Of a stretch of 64,000 nucleotides of DNA, positions 24,846-37,045 are shown in pieces. This DNA is from Elysia chlorotica (lineage: Eukaryota > Mollusca > Gastropoda > Plakobranchidae): positions 144,791 to 208,790 of the forward strand of contig RQTK01000496.1 in the NCBI GenBank assembly GCA_003991915.1. Reading direction: 5' to 3'. The position numbers were made by a program, and so were the translations under genes. The notes beneath the pieces are model-generated. The model was not told the origin of the DNA. It saw nothing but the letters and a program-made list of their open reading frames with translations, and made no database searches. Position 1 is the first letter of the stretch. Each line of letters starts with the position of its first letter.

Positions 24846-25052
24846 GCGAGGGGGTGTGGTAGTCCTGGGGTAGAACAACGGCTTCCGATGCAGGAGTTCC
24901 ATAGTTCGAGCCCTGCCCTGGTGATTTCCCGCCCTACTGGTTGGGTCGGTATCAGTTTAATGTGACTGCCTGATTCAGAGTCATGGTGTCCCCGCCCTGA
25001 CCGCACACAAACTTGTCAGACGTTAGTCTTGGGGTCCGTCCACAATATAGCC
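24846..25052 (+). mobile_element. tRNA-derived SINE
   Basis: Has a tRNA-like head with the B box AGTTCGAGCCC and a weaker A box (GTGGTAGTCCTGGGGTAGAAC). The body holds CCCTACTGGTTGGGTCGGTA, then TTTAATGTGACTGCCTGA and GTGTCCCCGCC. The 3' end is GTCAGACGTTAGTCTTGGGG followed by CACAATATAGCCTATA. Preceded by a C homopolymer at 24780-24796. Best used with 27478-27740 as the family reference in this window. Confidence 0.75.
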
Positions 25053-26150
25053 TATATAATTCTCACGTATCGATCTAGCGAAATGCATTATCACGTTTAA
25101 AAAGCAAAAGTTTTGATAGAATTGTAACATTTGTTCTTAATAATTTATTAAAGTATCACTATTAGTTTCATAAACTTTTCTTTTTAACTTTTTAAAATAA
25201 ATGCAAACTTTTTCAGGGATGGGATTTGTAAATAAAAAACAATAATTGAGGAGGTTCAAAGTTTCAGTATAAGAATTATGTCTTTGCACATGAATTCGCA
25301 TTTTAAAAAGACAAAAAAACAAGGAAATTAGGGAAAGCATAACATACTTAATAAGATATTGTACATGTATGTTGTTTTTGTGTGTGTGTTTTTTTAACCT
25401 CAATTTATAAAAACTTATATATAACGCACCATGTGGTGTTTTTTTAACGTACATCAGAGTGTTAAAACAGCAAAAAGGTTGTAAAAATTCGTTTAAAAGT
25501 GTAAAAATTTGATCTTTCGACTTATCTTTACCTTGGCGCCCATGGTATCATCCTGTAATGAATCCAGAATATATTTTATGTTTTCATGCCATAGTTAGTG
25601 TTAAAAGGTCTCATTATAATAAAAAAAAAAGTCAGTGTTGCTGTCGCATATAAGATATAGATAGATAGCATTTTATTAGTATTAATTTTAGGCACAAAAG
25701 GTCTTCAAAAATCAAAACGTTATCCGATAGAGAATTATATGTTAACAATCTGATGCTGGTCGCAAGAATTTGATGAGGAAGACTTAATTCCCACTAATCC
25801 AGCTAAGATTGTTCTGTCGCATGGCTATTCATATGGCAAAAGTGGAGCAAAGGTTAGGGGACCTTATTCATACTCAGCCTAGCTTATTGTGCGCACTAAA
25901 GTGCTAAAAAGCTTTTCCCTGTGGTATTTTATTTTTGAATAGCAGCTTAAAGTTCTCAGCCTAGTGATTACAGATTGATTAACTCTGGTGCATAGTGACA
26001 AGGTTGAAGTTTGTGGTTTCAATGGCTATTGATCAGTGCATTTATTCGATTGCAAAAAAATAAGAAGCAATAAAGAGTAAATAGAGAGTTAGGGAGGTTG
26101 GAGGGAGGAAAACAGGAGGATGCATGATTGAGTTGGTTTCTTTATGTCCA
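25053..26150. other. no feature seen
   Basis: AT-rich sequence with no supported reading frame. Confidence 0.45.
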
Positions 26151-26154
26151 ACTT

Positions 26155-26385
26155 TAGCAGCCTAACTTTAACATGGATAGGTCCCAAAACTAACGTCTGA
26201 CAGTTTTACATGATTCAACACAGAAGAGTGGGCGTTTAACGGAACTCCTGTCTCAACCGGTCACATTGTGCTGACATCAACCAAACCAGTAGAGGACAAA
26301 AACGTACACATTCTGTCAGATCGTCGGTTTTCGAACCGTTGACTTTTCGATAGGGAGACCAAATCTCAATCACTGATTTTCCGTT
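26155..26385 (-). mobile_element. tRNA-derived SINE, minus orientation
   Basis: Read on the minus strand it has the B box GGTTCGAAAACC, the 'ACTGGTTTGGTTGATGTCAG' body block, 'TGTGACCGGTTGAGACAGGA', and the 3' block 'GTCAGACGTTAGTTTTGGGA'. Ordering is the same as at 27478-27740. Confidence 0.7.
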
Positions 26386-26665
26386 TTCATTACAGCTTTT
26401 AAGTTTCACGTCAGCAAGACACCCTTGTAAAATAGCAGCCTCTCATAACTTAATTATTATTACCATCTTCAAATCTATATTGAGCCCTGTCGCACAATTA
26501 TATGATATAGAGACTAATTGGGGCAGCTAAACAATAATTAATTTTTAATAAGCTTGGTTTTATTATGCAGATCTTTTGAAAACATCTTTAGTTCTTGAGC
26601 GGATCGAATGCTCATAAAATAGCAATTACCTTAATCTCTCTAACTTTCTAACTCACCTCTCTCTA

Positions 26666-26670
<5 letters not shown>

Positions 26671-26745
<75 letters not shown>
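26671..26745. repeat. CT microsatellite
   Basis: Pure CT dinucleotide run with imperfect pyrimidine flank on its 5' side. Confidence 0.95.
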
Positions 26746-26747
<2 letters not shown>

Positions 26748-27470
26748 CCAAGTCTCACCTATTTGAGATTGTCTGAATCTAGCTTAGTAAGTACAACGCC
26801 AAACAAAGGTTCTTTTTTTAATAAAGAAGCTAAATATCTTGACTACGCACAAAGGATATGTTTTAAGTAATATATAATCTTTGGCTTTCTGATTTAGAGA
26901 AATATGTAACTTTCTACTACTGAAATATTCTTTGAATCAATGCACTCTATACTTCCCTTGAGATTAAAAAAAAAGTAAAGTGAGCGTATAGACACAGCCT
27001 CAAAGCATCGCACTATAAACGACATTAATCTTTAAGCAAAGACACCTTTCAAATGGCACACAAAATTAAAAACGGTCAATTTTTACAATAGCCTTAATAT
27101 CAAAATTTCAACCCAAAAGCAATCAGAATTATTATTGTTACTGGCTGAGTCATAATTATAAATGTAATCAGACGGACGCATTTTCGTTCAGTCACAAGAA
27201 CGACTTTTTAAAGGAAATAACAATACGGCTGAAAAGGAAATTTCGAGACCATTACTAGTATTGAAAAAGCTAGGTTCACTCGCATAATGTCAAATTGATA
27301 TTGATTTGTCCTGTTGCGCTACTGTCTGCCTTTCATTGTTGCTCTTTTTCTAAGAAATTCATTTTACGTTTCAATGTCTCAAGCACTTTAATCACCGCTG
27401 ACATTTTCATTGTATGCTCTTTGATGTGGCCGCTCGAAAATGCATTGTTGATTTCAACACATGCATTGCC
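26746..27470. other. no feature seen
   Basis: AT-rich, no supported gene or repeat. Confidence 0.45.
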
Positions 27471-27477
27471 ATGCGAG

Positions 27478-27740
27478 GCGAACTGGCGCAAGTAGTAGAG
27501 CATTGGTTATCTAATCGGGAGGGCTTTGGTTCGAAAACTGCAACGATGGTTCAAAAATGTATCTGCCCGATTCCGCTCCCTACTGCTTGGATCAGTATAA
27601 GTGTAGTGGGATTATGATATCCCAGCACTGTCTCAGAGTGACGCACATAAAACTGTCAGACGTTAGCCTTGGGACCTGTCCGCAATATAGCCTATCTATT
27701 GCTGACGTTGGACGTTAAGCATCAAAACAAAACAAAAACA
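27478..27740 (+). mobile_element. tRNA-derived SINE, near full length
   Basis: The head GGCGCAAGTAGTAGAGCATTG fits an A box (pol III promoter) and GGTTCGAAAACT a B box. The body then runs through CCCTACTGCTTGGATCAGTA, CTGTCAGACGTTAGCCTTGG and GTCCGCAATATAGCCTAT. It ends with TGACGTTGGACGTTAAGC and an A/C-rich tail (AAAACAAAACAAAAAC). The order tRNA head, conserved body, tail is the expected SINE architecture. The tRNA-like head looks derived from a Lys-type tRNA, though this is uncertain. Confidence 0.8.
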
Positions 27741-28724
27741 AGAACCACGAGCTATAATTGTCAGCTATCTTTTATTCTCTCAAAACATAGCTAGATTCTT
27801 CTAGAATGTTAAACAGGGCAAGCAATTAACCACTGGTTGTGACTCATTGTCTTATTTTGTAGCAAGTAGGCCAAAAGCGTTTGTGCACGCGCGCAATACA
27901 GTGTGCGACATAAGATTATTTTTTTACGTTTTCTCCTTACAAATTGGAACATCTTTTATATGCACCGTTTGTTTCGCACGAAGTTTACTTGGAATATCCA
28001 ATTTGTACTTCAAATTAATGAAACAAGTTGGAGAGCTCAACTGATGGACCGTGGAGAAGGAGCAGTCGTGCGATAAAAATGGTTACACATAATAAAAGCT
28101 AGCATCTTTTATTCGAACATTTTGCCTCACAGAATTGCACTGGGGCGTAGAATAAGTTTTATTCAAATGCTTTGTTAAGTGACATTTATGAAATCGCCTT
28201 TTTCCTGTATGTCTTTCTCGGTCCTTTGCTTATTTAGTTTTTGTTTTGTTTTGTTTTGATGTTGTTGGTTTGTTGTTTTGTCGGGGTTTTTTGCTGGGGT
28301 TTTTTCGTTGGGTTTTTTTTATTTTTTTGGTGTTGTTGTTTTTGTTTTTTTGGCGGGTGTTCTATTATCAAACTCTGCATGTTCAGCCTACGTCGAGACT
28401 GTCTAAGCGACAGCATTAATTAAAACTCAGCGCGATCGTCGCGTCAATAACTGTGGGGCTTCGATCTAACCTGATAGAAAGCAGAGGGGCGTGCCAGCTC
28501 ACTCGATCACTGCCAGGGGAGGAAGAATGCATGCCCAGGGAGTCGATGCTATTGATCAGAAAATGCAATTATCCTCCAGTTTTCAAATGAATAAAATGAA
28601 GTCCGCGTAAAAAGAGCTAGTGAAGGTTAAAAGAATGTATAGGAAGTCAGTGTGGGATGAGAACAGAAACGTGAAAAGGTTCGGTGCTAGAGATGAAGAG
28701 ATGTTGTGGGGTTCGCCTTATTGA
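27741..28724. other. no gene; T/G tract at 28240-28355
   Basis: Holds an irregular T/G low-complexity tract near 28240-28355. The part 28425-28720 is less AT-rich and directly precedes a candidate first exon, so it could be a promoter or 5' UTR. Confidence 0.35.
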
Positions 28725-28817
28725 ATGAGAACCAATCAAAAAATTTCTAACGTTAGAGAGCGGAGTATCTACGATTCTCTTAAATTCATTCCTGTTTTAC
28801 CTAATTCCAGTCTCCAG
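28725..28817 (+). CDS. candidate first coding exon of an unrecognised gene
   Basis: An ATG directly preceded by an in-frame TGA opens 31 codons (MRTNQKISNVRERSIYDSLK ...) that run without a stop into a strong 5' splice site (CAG|GTAAGC), phase 0. The composition looks protein-like and a CCAAT-type word (AACCAATCA) lies next to it. No downstream partner is proven. The nearest + strand coding exon without a known start is at 34231-34843, and that exon needs phase 2, so at least one further exon would be required between them. Could equally be chance. Confidence 0.25.
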
Positions 28818-31800
28818 GTAAGCTGTTTTGTACTTAACCTGTATAAGTTTTATTGATAAGTCATTAACATACTCAGTCTATATTAATTTGCTTTTTGCCT
28901 TTTTTATTTACTGTAATTGATTTAAATTTTTTGGTGTACTTCATCTTCGGTTTTGATTGATGGTGCTAGTCAATTTGATTCACTCAGAATATTAATTAAG
29001 CACAAACTGAAAGTTTAATTTATTTTCAAATGACTGCAAAATTGTTACCTAGCTCAATTTGCAATTATTTTGCGTAATTTCAGGTAGCTTATTTACGAAA
29101 TGTATTGTAATTTATTTCATATTCCCCATTTATCATCTAGAAATTGACGTCGAAAACGTGTTGTTCTTTGTCCAGTTGTTATCTTATACATCAGTGCTGT
29201 TGTACTATTGGTGTGTTTTAACACGTTTTATTCAGAAACAGAAGTGTTTGGAGTGGTTGATGCTTAAGGCTTTTTATTGCTTAAAATAATATTTAATTTC
29301 GCGAAATATCTGTATAAAAGGATTTTGAAATATCACTACACAATTAGAAAATGCTAATAATATAATTAAGCGTTTAAATTTAAGGTGTATCTATTCTTTG
29401 TTTTATAATGTTTAATTGTCAGATTTCTTTGATTTTTGCACGTCTATAGAAGTAGAAAGTTTCAAAAAATATGCACCAAGATATTGAAAACTGCAATGAC
29501 TTTTCATCTTCCCTATTATCTACAGCTGTTTATATATACGACATTATACATCTGTTTATTTAACTATCGATCTCTGTTTATCCGTATGTATTTTCCCCAG
29601 TGGATTAAATGAACATGATACTGAATCAGGATTTACCAATAATTATACTTTTTTAACAACCGCAGAATAAAATAGCTGTTACACCGATAAAACCCTTGCG
29701 GTTTTCTTGAATTATTGTTAATTTAATTAAGAACATCTTCCAAAAGCACGCTGTCTATAAATAACGAGGGCATTCTTTGCAAAATAAATACAAACTAGAA
29801 CGCTGGTATGTTTCAGATAAAGGAATATATAATTTTTTTTTAAGATTCTAGTTTGTATTGATTCGGGCAAGGTATTTAAAATCCTCTTCTTTGCTACTGT
29901 CATTTTAACGATTAAAACAAGGTATAATATATTTTGTATGTTTTATCGAATGCAACATGTTATTTTATATCGTAAAGAAAAGATGTACCATAGTATCTAA
30001 ATGCTTTGACTAATACCACTATAAATAAAGTAGTAAAACAGTAGTTGTGGTAGTTGTACTAGTTGCATCAATATTAGCATCAGTAGAAAGAACAAAACAA
30101 CCATACAATGTAATGAAAACATAAAATGTAACGAGTCAGTTTAGTAATAAAAAATAGTGTTTTAATTTGGTGGTCATTGAATGCTAGTTTAGCATTCCTT
30201 TATTCTTTCCTTGTTTAAGTTGTTGTTGTTGTTGTTTTTTGTGACTACATGTATGTTATTTTATTTTCTGCTTGTGATGTTGTTTTTTGCCTTGTGTATT
30301 TTTTGGTTCTGTTATAAGAGTTATTGGTGCTATTGATAATAACATCACTTACCCTAAAATCAAATGCTAATCCTATATAACAGAACTTTGTAAAATAATT
30401 TGAAAGTAAATTGCCAATAAAAAAAAAACATTAACAAATTAATTATATCTTAATGCAGATGAGCACCTTTTTTTAAAGAAAGCTTAAGGCGCCGTTGCAC
30501 ATTAAAATATCACTTTAAAAAGAACGTGACCTAGAAAAATAATAATACATGTAACACCAATCTATTTGTGTAGTATTTGCTTGAAGCCTGATTTTTCAGC
30601 CTTCTTTTCTAAAAAGCAAACTGTTCTTATTATTTAACAGTAAGTTGTTTTTTTTTTTAACTCACCCAATCTTTGGTGGACCTGTCTTTCCAGGCATTTA
30701 TTTTGTTCCATCATTGGCAAAAAGGCCGTGCAAAATTCAGGCATATATGATTTAAAATTCAATATTACTATTTAAACACACCCTAGTCCTAGAATCTTGC
30801 GCCTGTGTGTGAAAACGAGAAGGCTGTATCGTCTATACTAACTCGATCTCCCAACACAGGACGTTGGTCTACACCCAGGTACGATCTATCAACTTACGAC
30901 AACGCTACTTGATGACCAGAGCAGGGGTACCAACTTTACGACAAAAATCGTATAGTTTGTACAAGTGTTCTCACACATTTTGCCTACGCTTGTACAATAT
31001 GCTAGTTAAATGTATTGGCAGCTGTGCCTGCGAGCCCTGGCGCGGACAATTATCCGATCAGATAGAAAAGAGAGCACGTCTCAGTTCAGAAGACTGACCG
31101 TGGTGATCCCGGCCCAATCATTAGACCTTTGGAAGTTTTCCGGCTGGCTGACCATCTCAGGCTTATACAAGACCCAGCCTTGTGCAGAGTGCCGGACGAC
31201 AAGCCTCTTAAAACCGCTCAATTAATAAGCGATACTCAGTGTAACTGCGGGGACGCCCCTGAGCAAACAACAGCTTTAAGTCTATGTCGTGAAGGAAATG
31301 AGACCCCCGTCTCAAAAAGGAAACTGTGTGAATCAAATGGCCATAGCTGGTCTATCAGGCGGTCAATCAAATCGCCCGTAGAACTAACATGTCTATAGAC
31401 AAAGTGATTGCTATAATGCTGGCATGCTTGTGTCACGCGATAGGCCTATTAAACTCATTCGGGCTGAAGTTTGGTGGTTGGTTAGTTGTTTTTTTAATAG
31501 GCATAAAAAATCTGGGTAGAAACCATGCTATCAATTACTTGTTCCTAACCCAATCTTAAAATGAAGACCATAAGGTTCATTGGCTTCTCTCTGTTTAGTT
31601 TTTGTAACAGCTTTTTCTTTTGTTTTCTTTTTTTCCGAATCTGAAATACTCGCTGGTGTTTAATAACAATGCACTAAATGTTTGAAGAGTCCATTTAATT
31701 AGTTACTTTCCTTAGTAGCCCAATATTAATTATTAGGAATTGGCCAGTCCTGGAAAAATATAGGCATATAAAAACTAGTTATCTTCAATTAAGTAGACTT

Positions 31801-32035
31801 TGTCTTCTGAAGTGTTTAAATAATTAAAATATTGCATCCAATCTATTTGATAATCCCAAAAAGACGTAAACCTTGTCTGTTGATTTTACTCCATTAAAAG
31901 TCGTATACTCCATAAGATTTCAGACATTCTATACAGTGTTTAAACCAAATTTACCCCCTGTTGCTGAAATTATAATTAAACACTCTCTTCAGATATAACA
32001 TTCGTAATTTATTGTTTGTTTTTATTTTCTCTTCT
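28818..32035. other. no gene called
   Basis: Mostly AT-rich. The stretch 30790-31400 is distinctly richer in GC than its flanks and might hold an exon or an old repeat, but I could not find a frame with consistent splice sites. Confidence 0.4.
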
Positions 32036-32040
32036 TTTGC

Positions 32041-32068
32041 CCCCCCCCCCCCCCCCACCCCCCCCCCA
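32041..32068. repeat. C homopolymer tract
   Basis: Near-pure C with two A interruptions, followed by a short CA run. Confidence 0.95.
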
Positions 32069-32660
32069 CAAACACACACACAAACTGAAATGTTGAGATT
32101 TATAGAAATCTCAATTTGAATAACAGCAGGGTGTACTGAAGTAAATTCTCATTAATGCTCAGCAAATTATATATCTGGTTATACCTGCTGGACCGGCCTT
32201 AGACTCTTCTTATAACAGCGGTCTACTTTTTTTTTTTTAACCACTGTAATATCGTCCTATTAAAGGCTAATCTGAATACAAGTTTCTTATGAATTGACAT
32301 TGTTGCCACTATTAATTCTAAAGATCCTGCTCAGGTCCCTCGCACCTAAGGAATAGTCGTATTCGATAGGAATAATAAGGAGAACTTATTAAATAATCGG
32401 AAGATATGTACACAGTTACGGTATTAGCCTTTAATACTAAATTTAAAAAACGAGAAAACACTGGGAACCTTGTTTTCATGTCGAGATCTAAGCTTTGAAG
32501 CTTTTCTGCCAGTTGTTTGTCTTTTGATTGATTTCTTGTGCGAGCACAATCCATGGCCCTCGACTCCTGAACGCATGGTAGTCCGAATATAGGATCCATC
32601 GCAAACACCCCAGTTGCATTCCCGGGTTCCTATGATCAGAGAAGAAAAGTGACAACACTT

Positions 32661-32973
<313 letters not shown>

Positions 32974-33011
32974 GACTACTACCATTATAAATGCTATTCT
33001 TTAACTACTTT

Positions 33012-33185
33012 TAGGGTGGCGTGGTAGTATTTATTTGTCCAATTTCGTCCCTTGTAACAGGTTGCTTCGGTGTCAGTATAATGTGACCGGCTGAGACAGG
33101 AGTCATGTTTGGTGTGTGGCACCACATAAAATTATCAGACACCAGTCTTGGAGCCGTCACACAAATAACCTAATATAGTGGCTTG
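33012..33185 (+). mobile_element. SINE, head degraded
   Basis: Carries GTCAGTATAATGTGACCGGC + TGAGACAGGAGTCATG, the best-preserved central block in the window, then ACATAAAATTATCAGACACC and AGTCTTGG. Confidence 0.7.
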
Positions 33186-33529
33186 AAACCAATTCAACTT
33201 AACTTCTGACTACTATTAACTATTTTTAGCAAACTTTACCATAAGCAGTAATAACATTCAGCCATCGAATCTTTTGTGTATCTCTATTCGACCATAGATA
33301 CGCTGGACATGGCGACCGGCTCTTTCTCACGTTTTGAAAGTGCCAGTTTAAAGTTTCCACGAATTCCAACAATCGGTTACATCCCGGAAATGATGTAGGA
33401 ATGGTATAAAAACCTTAATGTTAATAACTATGTTATCTGATCAGAATAATCAAGGGTAAATCTCAACTACTGTTCTAAATCATCTTTAAAATTTGGCGAT
33501 TTGGTGATAAAGTTGAAGCTCTCCCTTAT

Positions 33530-33780
33530 TTTACGTCTCCTAGGTTCCCAGGCAAGTTTCCATACGCCGACAAGTCCCAAGATTAAAGTCTGGCAATTTT
33601 ATGTACTGCCACACAGGAGACAGTGCGTTGATACGAAGACTTCTGTCTCAACTGGTCATATCATAGTGAAACCTACCAAACTAGTAGAGGGTGAAATCCG
33701 ACGCTCGTGGTTTTTCTATCCTCGTGTTTTCCGTTTGGGTGACCAATGCTGTACCACTTGCGCCAGTTTGTCCCCTTAAA
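33530..33780 (-). mobile_element. tRNA-derived SINE, minus orientation
   Basis: On the minus strand it begins with CTGGCGCAAGTGGTACAGCA (A box), then has the SINE body (CTAGTTTGGTAGGTTTCACT, then AGTTGAGACAGAAGTCTTCG) and the 3' block with AGACTTTAATCTTGGGACTT. Its head abuts a tRNA-Lys-like sequence at 33786-33858. Confidence 0.65.
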
Positions 33781-33785
33781 ATTCA

Positions 33786-33858
33786 CGCGCAATAAGGGAC
33801 TCGAACCCTTGACACTCAGATTAAATGTCTGATGCTCTACCGAATTTGCTGAGTATCA
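33786..33858 (-). pseudogene. tRNA-Lys(TTT)-like sequence, probably a pseudogene
   Basis: The minus strand has a D-arm/A box (TCGGTAGAGCATC). Its anticodon arm TCAGA-CATTTAA-TCTGA has loop bases TTT in the anticodon place, and its T arm and B box read AAGGGTTCGAGTCCCTT. These match animal tRNA-Lys closely. The base before the anticodon is A where T is invariant, and I cannot form a convincing acceptor stem, so it is unlikely to be a working tRNA. Could be a solitary SINE head. Confidence 0.5.
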
Positions 33859-33924
33859 GTACCATACACGTACTATTTATGTACCGGTAGCTCTAGTCAT
33901 TAACGTTTTTTTACCACTACTATT

Positions 33925-33925
<1 letters not shown>

Positions 33926-34002
<77 letters not shown>

Positions 34003-34090
34003 ATTATTATTCATTTTTAGTCATTATCATCATTATCATCATCATCACCATCATCAGTATCACAATCATCAACATCCGTATTAAAAATCT
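33926..34090. repeat. TTG microsatellite and ATC-rich run
   Basis: TTG array to ~34002, then TTA and imperfect ATC triplets. Ends about 140 bp before the coding exon at 34231. Confidence 0.9.
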
Positions 34091-34230
34091 AATTAATGTA
34101 ATTATCATCAGTATCAGCATTAACATCACCATGGCCATTTTATTTACATTTTGGTGATTTTGTTGATGTTGTAGTTGATTTCTTTGAAACAAAAAAAAAA
34201 TCATTTCCTTCTCCTTCAACATCTTTACAG

Positions 34231-34843
34231 ATCCGGAAAACTCCTGACCAAGAAAAATGAGATTGAGAACTTTATGTCCCAGTTGGATTCTTCTTCGTCC
34301 AAACAAGTATTATTGCCTGCAGGCTTGACCCAAAGAGAACGCGCTCTTTACAAGAAACTTGTCCAGTGTACTGGAATGACCAGCATCCCACTGGCAGAGT
34401 TTGACCGCCTCTGGAAGCAAAAAGCCAGCCATTCCAGACACAGAGCGGGTCATAAACCTGTAGCTATGACAATGCCAACTAGGGGCATAGCCGCTTCACA
34501 TCCGGACGTGAGGCGAAGGACGCGATTGGTCCAATCTGACGCGCAAGAATATCACGGCGAGGGCATGATGGGAGAAGCTTCATTGGTAGTTTCCAGGGAC
34601 ATAGAGTTGTGTCTTCCAATGAACCGGCAAAAGCACGCCGTGAGGGATGTTTGGAGTAGGATAACATCAGAGGATGTGCGCCACAAAACCACTCTCAAAA
34701 AGGCTGCCTCAGCGTCGAATCTAACTACGCAGTCCCAGCAAGCTCCTAAATCTTTGATCAGACAAGAAAATTTAGAACATTCACAAGCGTATCGGACTCA
34801 AGCCAAGAAGGCTGTATCAGACCGGAGTTATAAAAGACATTGA
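34231..34843 (+). CDS. terminal coding exon of an unrecognised gene
   Basis: A pyrimidine-rich 3' splice site (TTCAACATCTTTACAG) precedes about 203 open codons ending in TGA at 34841-34843; the exon enters in phase 2. Composition and codon use look coding, with a GC content above the flanks. The N-terminal half is helical and charged (LTKKNEIENFMSQLD; LTQRERALYKKLVQCTGM), the middle basic (RHRAGHKPVAMTM) and the end Lys/Ser-rich (KKAASASNLTTQSQQ; AVSDRSYKRH). I see no membrane segment and do not recognise the family. The upstream exons are not identified; 28725-28817 is one weak candidate. It is followed at once by a GA microsatellite. Confidence 0.6.
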
Positions 34844-34853
34844 CTGCATTAAG

Positions 34854-34857
<4 letters not shown>

Positions 34858-34892
<35 letters not shown>

Positions 34893-34895
34893 AGA

Positions 34896-34958
<63 letters not shown>
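34858..34958. repeat. GA microsatellite
   Basis: GA dinucleotide array with a few A and AG interruptions, starting 15 bp after the stop codon of the exon at 34231-34843, so it is likely in that gene's 3' UTR. Confidence 0.95.
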
Positions 34959-34959
<1 letters not shown>

Positions 34960-35504
34960 GTCATCTAAGTGGGGTAATGCTCTGGACTTGCAAACAGGAA
35001 GTATGAGGTTAGAATCTCAACTAGTGCCACTGCTTCCGTACACGATTCTTCAGGAAACCTGGAGGACCTAAATTTCATCAAAGTTTACGAGTACTACGCA
35101 AGTAAAAATGTCAGCTTGCGTGGATAATCTTTAGACACCGTTTTTGTGGTGATGATAATCATTCTAAAACATCCCTAGAGTCATAATTATATTCTTCAAT
35201 AGGGTGGTTTATATAAGTCTAATCCACCACTAATGAAGAGTAAAAATTTAATAATTATGCTAGACTAAGTGTTTCATTTTAATATATAATATTCATGTAA
35301 ATGAACAACATAACTGTCTTCAATTGTGTGCTGATATCATTTTTTATAACTAATTTTGCTTTTTATGATATTTTTTTTTAATTTTGTTGTGTTTTGTTTG
35401 TTTTTGTTTTTGTTTTTGTTTTTTGCGTGCTTTTTCGTTTCTATAATTTTGTATAGCTGTAGAAACTCGTTTGTATCAGCATCCAACAGATTGCTGCAAA
35501 ATTA

Positions 35505-35650
35505 CTATACTAATAGGGGGCGAAGTGATTCAAACCGTGGATCGCTGGTCTCCGGATCGGGAGATCTGCGGTTCGGATCCCATGGTCGGCAGTATTGGGA
35601 CCCATCTATGTCTATGTAGTGCTGACGCTAGACGTTGGAGTGGACCAACT
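35505..35650 (+). mobile_element. SINE-like element, different subfamily
   Basis: The B box GCGGTTCGGATCCCA lies in a tRNA-like head and the unit ends TGCTGACGCTAGACGTTGGA, like the tail of 27478-27740, but the conserved body block is absent. Confidence 0.45.
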
Positions 35651-36151
35651 CAACTCAACGCCATACTTAGAGGAATTGTGTTTGAAGTGGGATGTGTGTT
35701 CTTGTATAAGCGTGAAGATATGTGTGTTTCTAAATAAGAGCTATGTACCGGTACGTCTGGCAGGGTATACATATGAATGTAAAATGTTTATTTTATTTTA
35801 TTATCATTATTATTATTTTGTGTCTCACATATGTTCAACTGATGTTGTGATATTGAAAAATCAAATGTATTATTGTACGCCCAAGAAAAATGTCCCTATG
35901 GGATAATAAAAGCTTATACAGGTAGCATTTAAACGCTTTGTTTTGAAGTTAAAAACACTATAATTATGGACACCTTTATTTTTTTTTTAATGTCATTATC
36001 CAGTACAAGTGAAAATAAAACCCAGTCTAAATAGTAAAAGTCAAAATATACCCGTAAATTCATGGATACAAAGACGGATAAATTATTAAATACAGGTTTA
36101 GGCTATGGAATACCCGGCTACTTATAATCTTGGGGTAGAATGCATTAACCA
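35651..36151. other. no feature seen
   Basis: AT-rich sequence without supported genes. Confidence 0.45.
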
Positions 36152-36222
36152 AGACGTAGCTTACATCTCGTCGTAACAATATAAAAATAAGAAGGCTTAC
36201 GACGAGACCTAAGCTACGTCAT
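36152..36222. repeat. foldback (MITE-like) element, copy 3
   Basis: GACGTAGCTTACATCTCGTC ... and its near-perfect reverse complement GACGAGACCTAAGCTACGTC fold into a hairpin with a ~20 bp loop. This is the best-preserved copy. Confidence 0.65.
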
Positions 36223-36282
36223 GTGGGGGGCCATGTACAGAGCTAGCTGATTGCTTTTTCCGTTCAACCAACATGCAAAATT

Positions 36283-36365
36283 TGTTAGAGCTCGCCTGGG
36301 TGGGGATCGAATTTTTGATTTCTTACAAATAAGCCGATCTCTCTACTGACTGGGCTATCTGGCGC
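36283..36365 (-). mobile_element. tRNA-like SINE head, minus orientation
   Basis: The minus strand reads GGCGCCAGATAGCCCAGTCA + GTAGAGAGATCGGC and then TCGATCCCCACCC, as A-box and B-box-like parts of a degenerate tRNA-derived head. Confidence 0.4.
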
Positions 36366-36680
36366 CCCTTTGCTACTTGATGTATGTTATTGTTATTTTG
36401 CTTGTTACTCCTGTAATGATAAAATTTTATGTACGGAGTATTACTATAAACTTCACAGAAAGAGATGCAGTCATTTTTTTTTCAACTTTTTGTACGCTGC
36501 CTTGTAAGTTGTAGTTAATTCAAACGGCTTGCCGGGTATAAAAAAAAATGCTGCAAAAACAAGGATATGAATTTTGGGTATTAACTTAATGTAGTACATA
36601 CTGTATAAGACATATATCTATTAAATATTATTGATTAATGTAAGTCCATTCGACGTTCTTGTTTACAAACTTTGGGTCGA

Positions 36681-36766
36681 CAGTACAACGCCTTTTAAGC
36701 TCGCCACTCATACCAAGAAAGAAGCTTTCGACGAGTTGTAATCTACAGCCACGTTTTTCTTGTACA
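36681..36766. repeat. foldback (MITE-like) element, copy 4
   Basis: CAGTACAACGCCTTTTAAGC at the left and CGACGAGTTGTAATCTACAG + CCACG at the right match the arms of copies 1-3; pairing is degraded. Confidence 0.5.
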
Positions 36767-36957
36767 GCCATGTTATTCTTTTAATGGAAAGTCAGTCACG
36801 GAAACACGGTAAATTATGGAGTATAATTAATTATAATAGATTCAAACAATCGAATTGCGTATAAATTTCACCGAAGTAGATTTTAATTGTTTTAAATACA
36901 GTAGCATTAGTTATATTATTTAAATGTGCAGAGCGCACGATCGGGCAAATTAATGTG

Positions 36958-37045
36958 TCAGCTTCCGTCCCTTACTTTTTGGATCGGTGCCAGTATAATG
37001 TGCCCGGGTGATGAAAATGTCACACGTTAGTCTTGGGAATAGGGT
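36958..37045 (+). mobile_element. SINE fragment
   Basis: CGTCCCTTACTTTTTGGATC + GGTGCCAGTATAATGTGCC, then CACACGTTAGTCTTGGGA, with the part between deleted relative to the other copies. Confidence 0.55.

Noticed and set aside
30864-31398. Gene in the GC-richer patch at 30.8-31.4 kb
   Set aside because: Overlapping short frames only; no consistent pair of splice sites or family motif.
33786-33858. Functional tRNA-Lys gene
   Set aside because: The invariant T before the anticodon is A and no acceptor stem can be formed by eye; kept only as a tRNA-like pseudogene.
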